From Modestobacter excelsi (lineage in GTDB: Bacteria > Actinomycetota > Actinomycetes > Mycobacteriales > Geodermatophilaceae), in contig NZ_SJEX01000023.1 in the NCBI RefSeq assembly GCF_005930495.1, forward strand, positions 1-55,319: DNA of 55,319 bases, given 5' to 3'. The translations under genes and the position numbers were made by a program. Below, one piece after another: positions 52,116 to 55,319 of this stretch. Under the pieces are notes generated by a model. That model had not been told where the DNA came from. It made no database searches and saw nothing but the letters and a program-made list of their open reading frames with translations. The number at the start of each line of letters is the position of its first letter. The stretch's first letter is position 1.

Positions 52116-53336
52116 TCACCTCGTCACGCTCCAGATGGTCACCGGCATGGCGGGCTTCCAGCCGGTGAAGCCGCCGACCGGCTGGGCGTGCGCGACCAGC
52201 AGCCGGGTCAGCTGGCCACCGACCCGCGCCTGCCACTGCGCCAGCACCGCCTCGCTCTCGACCGTCACGGCGTTGACAACGAGCCGGCCACCGGGGGTCA
52301 GCGCGTCCCAGCACCTCTCCAGCACGCCGGGCACCGTGGCCCCGCCGCCGACGAAGACGGCGTCCGGCGCGGGCAGCCCGCCCAGCGCCTCCGGCGCTCT
52401 GCCCTCCACCACCTGCAGCCCGGGGACGCCGAGCCGCGCGGCGTTCTGCCCGATCCGGTGCGCGCGGTCGGGCCGGGACTCGACGGCCACCGCCCGGCAG
52501 GAGGGGTGCACCCGCATCCACTCGATGCCGATCGAGCCGGCGCCCCCGCCGACGTCCCAGAGCAGCTGGCCCGGCAACGGGGCGAGCCGGGACAGCGTCA
52601 CCGCCCGGACGTCGCGCTTGGTCAGCTGCCCGTCGCTGGCGTAGGCCTCGTCGGGCAGGCCCGGGACGGTCGGCAGCGGCACGGTCCCGGGGTCGGCGAC
52701 GACCTCGACCGCGGTGACCACCAGCGGGTCGGTCTCGGCGTGCGCCCACTCGTCGGCGGTGCCGGTGAACCGGCGCTCGGCGGCGGCGCCGAGCTGGGCC
52801 AGTGCGGTCAGCCGGCTCGCCCCGTAGCCCCACTGCCGCAGCCGGTCGGCCACCTGACCGGGCGTGGTGGTGTCCGCGCCCAGCACGACCAGCCGCCGTC
52901 CGGGGGTGACGTGCGGGACGAGCAGCTCCAGCGGACGCCAGACCACCGACACGACCGTGGTCTCCTCCACCGACCAGCCCATCCGCGAGCAGGCCAGCGT
53001 CACCGACGACGGGTGCGGGACGACGTCGACCGCGGCCGCGCCGAACCAGCGGACCAGCGTGGTGCCGATGCCGGAGAACATCGGGTCCCCGCTGGCCAGC
53101 ACCACCACCCGGCGGCCGGGGTGGGCGGTCGGGAGCTCCCGGACGGCCAGCGCCATCGGCGACGGCCACGGCACCCGCTCGGCGTCCACCTCTGCGGGCA
53201 CCAGGCCGAGCTGGCGCGAGCTCCCCCGCAGCACGTCGGCGCCCGCGATCGCCCGCCGGGCGGCCGGGGACAGCCCGTCCCAGCCGTCGGCACCGATGCC
53301 GACGACGGTGACGGTCCACCCCTCGGGAGCACTCAC
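52116..53336 (-). CDS. cobL: Precorrin-6Y C5,15-methyltransferase (decarboxylating), CbiE-CbiT fusion
   Basis: 406 residues with two domains. The N-terminal CbiE-like methylase (about 1-205) has VTVVGIGADGWDGLSPAARR and VVLASGDPMFSGIGTTLVRW. The C-terminal CbiT-like Rossmann methylase (about 210-406) has LLWDVGGGAGSIGIEWMRVH. Together they methylate C5 and C15 and decarboxylate the C12 acetate chain, giving precorrin-8X. The GTG at 53336 overlaps the stop of the 28-residue minicistron (GTGA), which fixes the start. Confidence 0.92.
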   Translation of the reverse strand: MSAPEGWTVTVVGIGADGWDGLSPAARRAIAGADVLRGSSRQLGLVPAEVDAERVPWPSPMALAVRELPTAHPGRRVVVLASGDPMFSGIGTTLVRWFGAAAVDVVPHPSSVTLACSRMGWSVEETTVVSVVWRPLELLVPHVTPGRRLVVLGADTTTPGQVADRLRQWGYGASRLTALAQLGAAAERRFTGTADEWAHAETDPLVVTAVEVVADPGTVPLPTVPGLPDEAYASDGQLTKRDVRAVTLSRLAPLPGQLLWDVGGGAGSIGIEWMRVHPSCRAVAVESRPDRAHRIGQNAARLGVPGLQVVEGRAPEALGGLPAPDAVFVGGGATVPGVLERCWDALTPGGRLVVNAVTVESEAVLAQWQARVGGQLTRLLVAHAQPVGGFTGWKPAMPVTIWSVTR

Positions 53337-53419
53337 GCCGTGCTCACTGGCGCGACTCCGCCCTCGATCCGCCCCTCGGTCGCCGGCGCTCCCTGCGGTG
53401 CTCCCTCGGGCGTCGTCAT
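53333..53419 (-). CDS. 28-residue minicistron between def and cobL
   Basis: ATG at 53419 overlaps the def stop (ATGA), and TGA at 53335-53333 overlaps the cobL GTG (GTGA). The frame encodes MTTPEGAPQGAPATEGRIEG followed by GVAPVSTA. Its middle aligns without gaps and in the same frame with the two minicistrons at 26178-26347: TTxExAxQGAPATExR is shared. The nucleotide match is about 88% over 49 bases. This is a diverged copy of the same repeat, again placed in an operon junction without breaking coupling. Confidence 0.5.
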   Translation of the reverse strand: MTTPEGAPQGAPATEGRIEGGVAPVSTA

Positions 53420-53973
53420 GCGGGCAGCTCCCCCTCGGGGCCGGCGGCCTCGGCGAGCAGCCGCTCGCGCAGCTCCTCGGGCAGCCGGTCGACGTAGACG
53501 GTGCCGTCGAGGTGGTCGACCTCGTGCTGCAGGCAGCGGGCGGCCATGCCGGTCGCCTCGATCGAGGTGGGCTCACCGTGCGCGTCGACCCCGTCGACCC
53601 GTGCCCGGAAGGCGCGCTCCAGCTCGGCGTAGGGGCCGGGCACCGACAGGCAGCCCTCCTCGGTCACCTCGACGGCCGGCTCGTCGCCGACCGGGTCGAG
53701 CACCGTGAGCACCGGGTTGACCACGTAGCCGATGACGTCCTCGCCGTCGGCGTCGGGGCAGTCCATCACGAAGACCCGGGCGTCGACGCCGATCTGGTTC
53801 GCCGCGAGGCCCACCCCGTCGGCCGCGTGCATGCTGGCGAACATGTCCAGCAGCAGGTGCCGCAGCGCCCGGTCGAACTCGGTGACCGGGGTGCACGAGC
53901 GGTGCAGCACGGGGTCGCTGCCGTAGGTGACGATCGGCCGGGCGACGCCGTCGTAACGGCCGGGCAGGCGCAT
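53416..53973 (-). CDS. def: Peptide deformylase
   Basis: 185 residues. The three family motifs are present: GVGLAANQIG (53-62), EGCLSVPG (106-113, with metal ligand Cys108) and QHEVDHLDG (149-157, ligands His150 and His154). It removes the formyl group from new proteins, with iron or another divalent metal. Its stop overlaps the minicistron start, putting it upstream of cobL in one transcript, although it has no role in corrinoid synthesis. Divergent from cobD, 45 bases apart. Confidence 0.93.
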   Translation of the reverse strand: MRLPGRYDGVARPIVTYGSDPVLHRSCTPVTEFDRALRHLLLDMFASMHAADGVGLAANQIGVDARVFVMDCPDADGEDVIGYVVNPVLTVLDPVGDEPAVEVTEEGCLSVPGPYAELERAFRARVDGVDAHGEPTSIEATGMAARCLQHEVDHLDGTVYVDRLPEELRERLLAEAAGPEGELPA

Positions 53974-54018
53974 GACCGTCGATCCTAGGGACGTCCCGGC
54001 TCTCTACAGTCACCGGCG

Positions 54019-55071
54019 ATGTCCTCCGCCGACGCTCGTGCTCTGCTGCCTCCCCGGGAGCAGCGCACGACCGCGGGCCGACCAGGTGCTGCGACGGCGG
54101 CCGGACTGGCCCTCGGCGCTCTCGCCGACCTGCTGCTGGCCGACCCGCGGCGCGGCCACCCGGTCGCCGGTTTCGGCCGGGCCGCCGCCGCGCTGGAACG
54201 CCGCACCTGGCGGGACTCGCGGGCCGCGGGGGCCGGCTACGCCCTCGTCTGCACCGGGACGGCGACCGCTGCCGGGGTCGCGGCCCAGCGGCTGACCGCG
54301 GGCCGCCCGCTCGCCCGCACCGCGCTGACCGCCGTGGCCACCTGGGCGGTGCTCGGTGGCACCTCGCTGGGCCGGGCGGCCACCACCATGGAGCACCACC
54401 TGACCGACGGCGACCTGCCCGCCGCCCGCGCGCACCTGTCCACCCTCGCCGGGCGCGACCCCAGCGGGCTGGCGGAGGCCGAGCTGGTGCGGGCGACGGT
54501 CGAGTCGGTGGCGGAGAACACCTCCGACGCCGCGGTGGCGCCGCTGTTCTGGGGCGCGGTCGCCGGGTTGCCCGGCCTGCTCGCCTACCGGGCGGCCAAC
54601 ACCCTGGACGCGATGGTCGGGTACCGGTCGCCCCGGCACCTCCGCTTCGGCTGGGCCGCCGCCCGGCTCGACGACGTCCTCAACTGGCTGCCCGCCCGGG
54701 CGACGGCCGCCCTCACCGTGCTCACCGCGCCGCTGGTCGGGGCCTCCCCGGCCGGGGCGTGGCGTGCCTGGCAGCGCGACGGCGCGGCCCATCCCAGCCC
54801 GAACGCCGGGCGCTGCGAGGCCGCACTGGCCGGCGCCCTCGAAGTGCGGCTGGGCGGACGCAACGTCTACGGCGAGCGGGTCGAGGAGCGTCCGGCCCTC
54901 GGCGACGGCCGGTCGCCGGAGCGCGGGGACATCCGCCGGGCGGTCCGGCTCTCCCGGGCGGTGTGGACCGCCGCGGCCGCCCTGGCCGCCGCCGCAGCGC
55001 TGGCCCGCCGGGTCCGGGCGCCGAGCTGGCCGCGGCAGTCCGCGGTGGCCGCAGCCGGTGACTCCGCGTGA
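54019..55071 (+). CDS. cobD: Adenosylcobinamide-phosphate synthase (CbiB/CobD)
   Basis: 350 residues, integral membrane protein with several helices. Conserved blocks: LADLLLADPRRGHPVAGFGR (35-54), LAGRDPSGLAEAELVRATVE, SVAENTSDAAVAPLFWGAVA and LAYRAANTLDAMVGYRSPRH. It attaches (R)-1-amino-2-propanol or its phosphate to adenosylcobyric acid. The first 20 codons (MSSADARALLPPREQRTTAG) lie in a copy of a dispersed palindromic repeat and precede the conserved core; no other in-frame start is evident between them. Confidence 0.92.
   Translation: MSSADARALLPPREQRTTAGRPGAATAAGLALGALADLLLADPRRGHPVAGFGRAAAALERRTWRDSRAAGAGYALVCTGTATAAGVAAQRLTAGRPLARTALTAVATWAVLGGTSLGRAATTMEHHLTDGDLPAARAHLSTLAGRDPSGLAEAELVRATVESVAENTSDAAVAPLFWGAVAGLPGLLAYRAANTLDAMVGYRSPRHLRFGWAAARLDDVLNWLPARATAALTVLTAPLVGASPAGAWRAWQRDGAAHPSPNAGRCEAALAGALEVRLGGRNVYGERVEERPALGDGRSPERGDIRRAVRLSRAVWTAAAALAAAAALARRVRAPSWPRQSAVAAAGDSA
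54031..54070. repeat. Dispersed palindromic repeat, copy 2, inside cobD
   Basis: GACGCTCGTGCTCTGCT (54031-54047) and AGCAGCGCACGA (54059-54070) match exactly the two arms of the repeat at 43546-43588, with a different central spacer. It supplies codons 5-17 of cobD. Confidence 0.75.
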
Positions 55072-55319
55072 GGGTGGGCAAGCGTACCGTCAGCGCGTCG
55101 AGACCGTGTGCGTGTCGCGCTCCAGCGCGGTAGCTTTTCACCACTGGAGCGGTCGCGCCCTCAAGGCCCGACGGGTCGTCCCAGGTCGAGTCAACGGCTG
55201 GACGACCCCCACCGGAGAACTCCGGTGCGCCCGGCTAGATCGGTCGATGCAATGTCCTCCACCTCCGCGCTCCCCCGCCCGACGCAGGTGCGCCCTGCCG
55301 CACCGGCCCGGTCCGCTCG
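55072..55319 (+). promoter_or_regulatory. Structured leader region with possible gene start at the window edge
   Basis: Three perfect hairpins follow each other: CGCTCCAG/CTGGAGCG (55118-55125 with 55144-55151), GGGTCGTCC/GGACGACCC (55173-55181 with 55200-55208) and CACCGGAG/CTCCGGTG (55210-55217 with 55220-55227). An ATG at 55252 opens a frame (MSSTSALPRPTQVRPAAPAR) that leaves the window; one at 55247 opens another. The arrangement could be a structured 5' leader, but I do not recognise a riboswitch class. Confidence 0.35.

Noticed and set aside
1-55319. CRISPR arrays, tRNA or rRNA genes, insertion sequences
   Set aside because: I looked for regularly spaced repeats, cloverleaf-like segments and transposase motifs and saw none that could be supported by reading.

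Overview
The window is about 73% G+C with long, strongly GC3-biased genes, many GTG starts and 4-base GTGA/ATGA overlaps. Together with Gram-positive lipoproteins, an actinobacterial DUF4383 protein and a fused CobI-CobJ, this points to a high-GC actinobacterium. I would guess Geodermatophilaceae (Blastococcus, Geodermatophilus or Modestobacter type), but that assignment is inferred from style and gene order, not from a marker gene.

Region 1 (about 0.5-23 kb) is an exopolysaccharide or capsule locus. It has two Wzc-like chain-length/kinase-like proteins (7802 and 15454), a Wzx-type flippase, a Wzy-type polymerase, three glycosyltransferases, two initiating phosphoglycosyl transferases (a short one at 522 and a PglC-like one at 19951), a beta-helix surface protein and a FemAB-like acyltransferase. 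A YdcF-like / OmpA-domain lipoprotein / glycosyltransferase operon diverges from the main block. The genes at 16974, 18797, 19951 and (opposite strand) 22244 look like PglF, PglE, PglC and PglD. This suggests that the repeat unit starts with a diacetamido-bacillosamine-type sugar. The PglD-like gene is translationally coupled to an FAD/NAD(P)-binding protein of unknown role.

Region 2 (23-25.5 kb) carries a PAP2-family protein lacking key catalytic residues, a HAD-IB hydrolase and a conserved actinobacterial protein.

Region 3 (25.6-55 kb) is dominated by cobalamin synthesis in several blocks: a phosphatase, cobU and cobS; cobN behind a cobalamin riboswitch; cobG, cobH and cobIJ; cobK (with a HAD phosphatase), cbiD, cobM and cobL; and cobD. 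CobG and CobN are of the oxygen-dependent type, whereas CbiD is of the anaerobic type and no cobF is seen. Between the blocks lie a BNR-repeat/MoaD pair, two MFS transporters, an FKBP lipoprotein, a GH43 enzyme, a pair of dynamin-like GTPases, a D-amino-acid-oxidase-like protein, a clipped glyoxalase-like gene and peptide deformylase.

The least expected structure is a repeat that encodes 28-codon minicistrons. Two copies form an 83-bp tandem array between the phosphatase and cobU, and a diverged copy lies between def and cobL. In all three cases the minicistron overlaps both neighbours by 4 bases, so a chain of translational coupling is kept intact. A second dispersed palindromic repeat occurs at 43.5 kb and inside the first codons of cobD.
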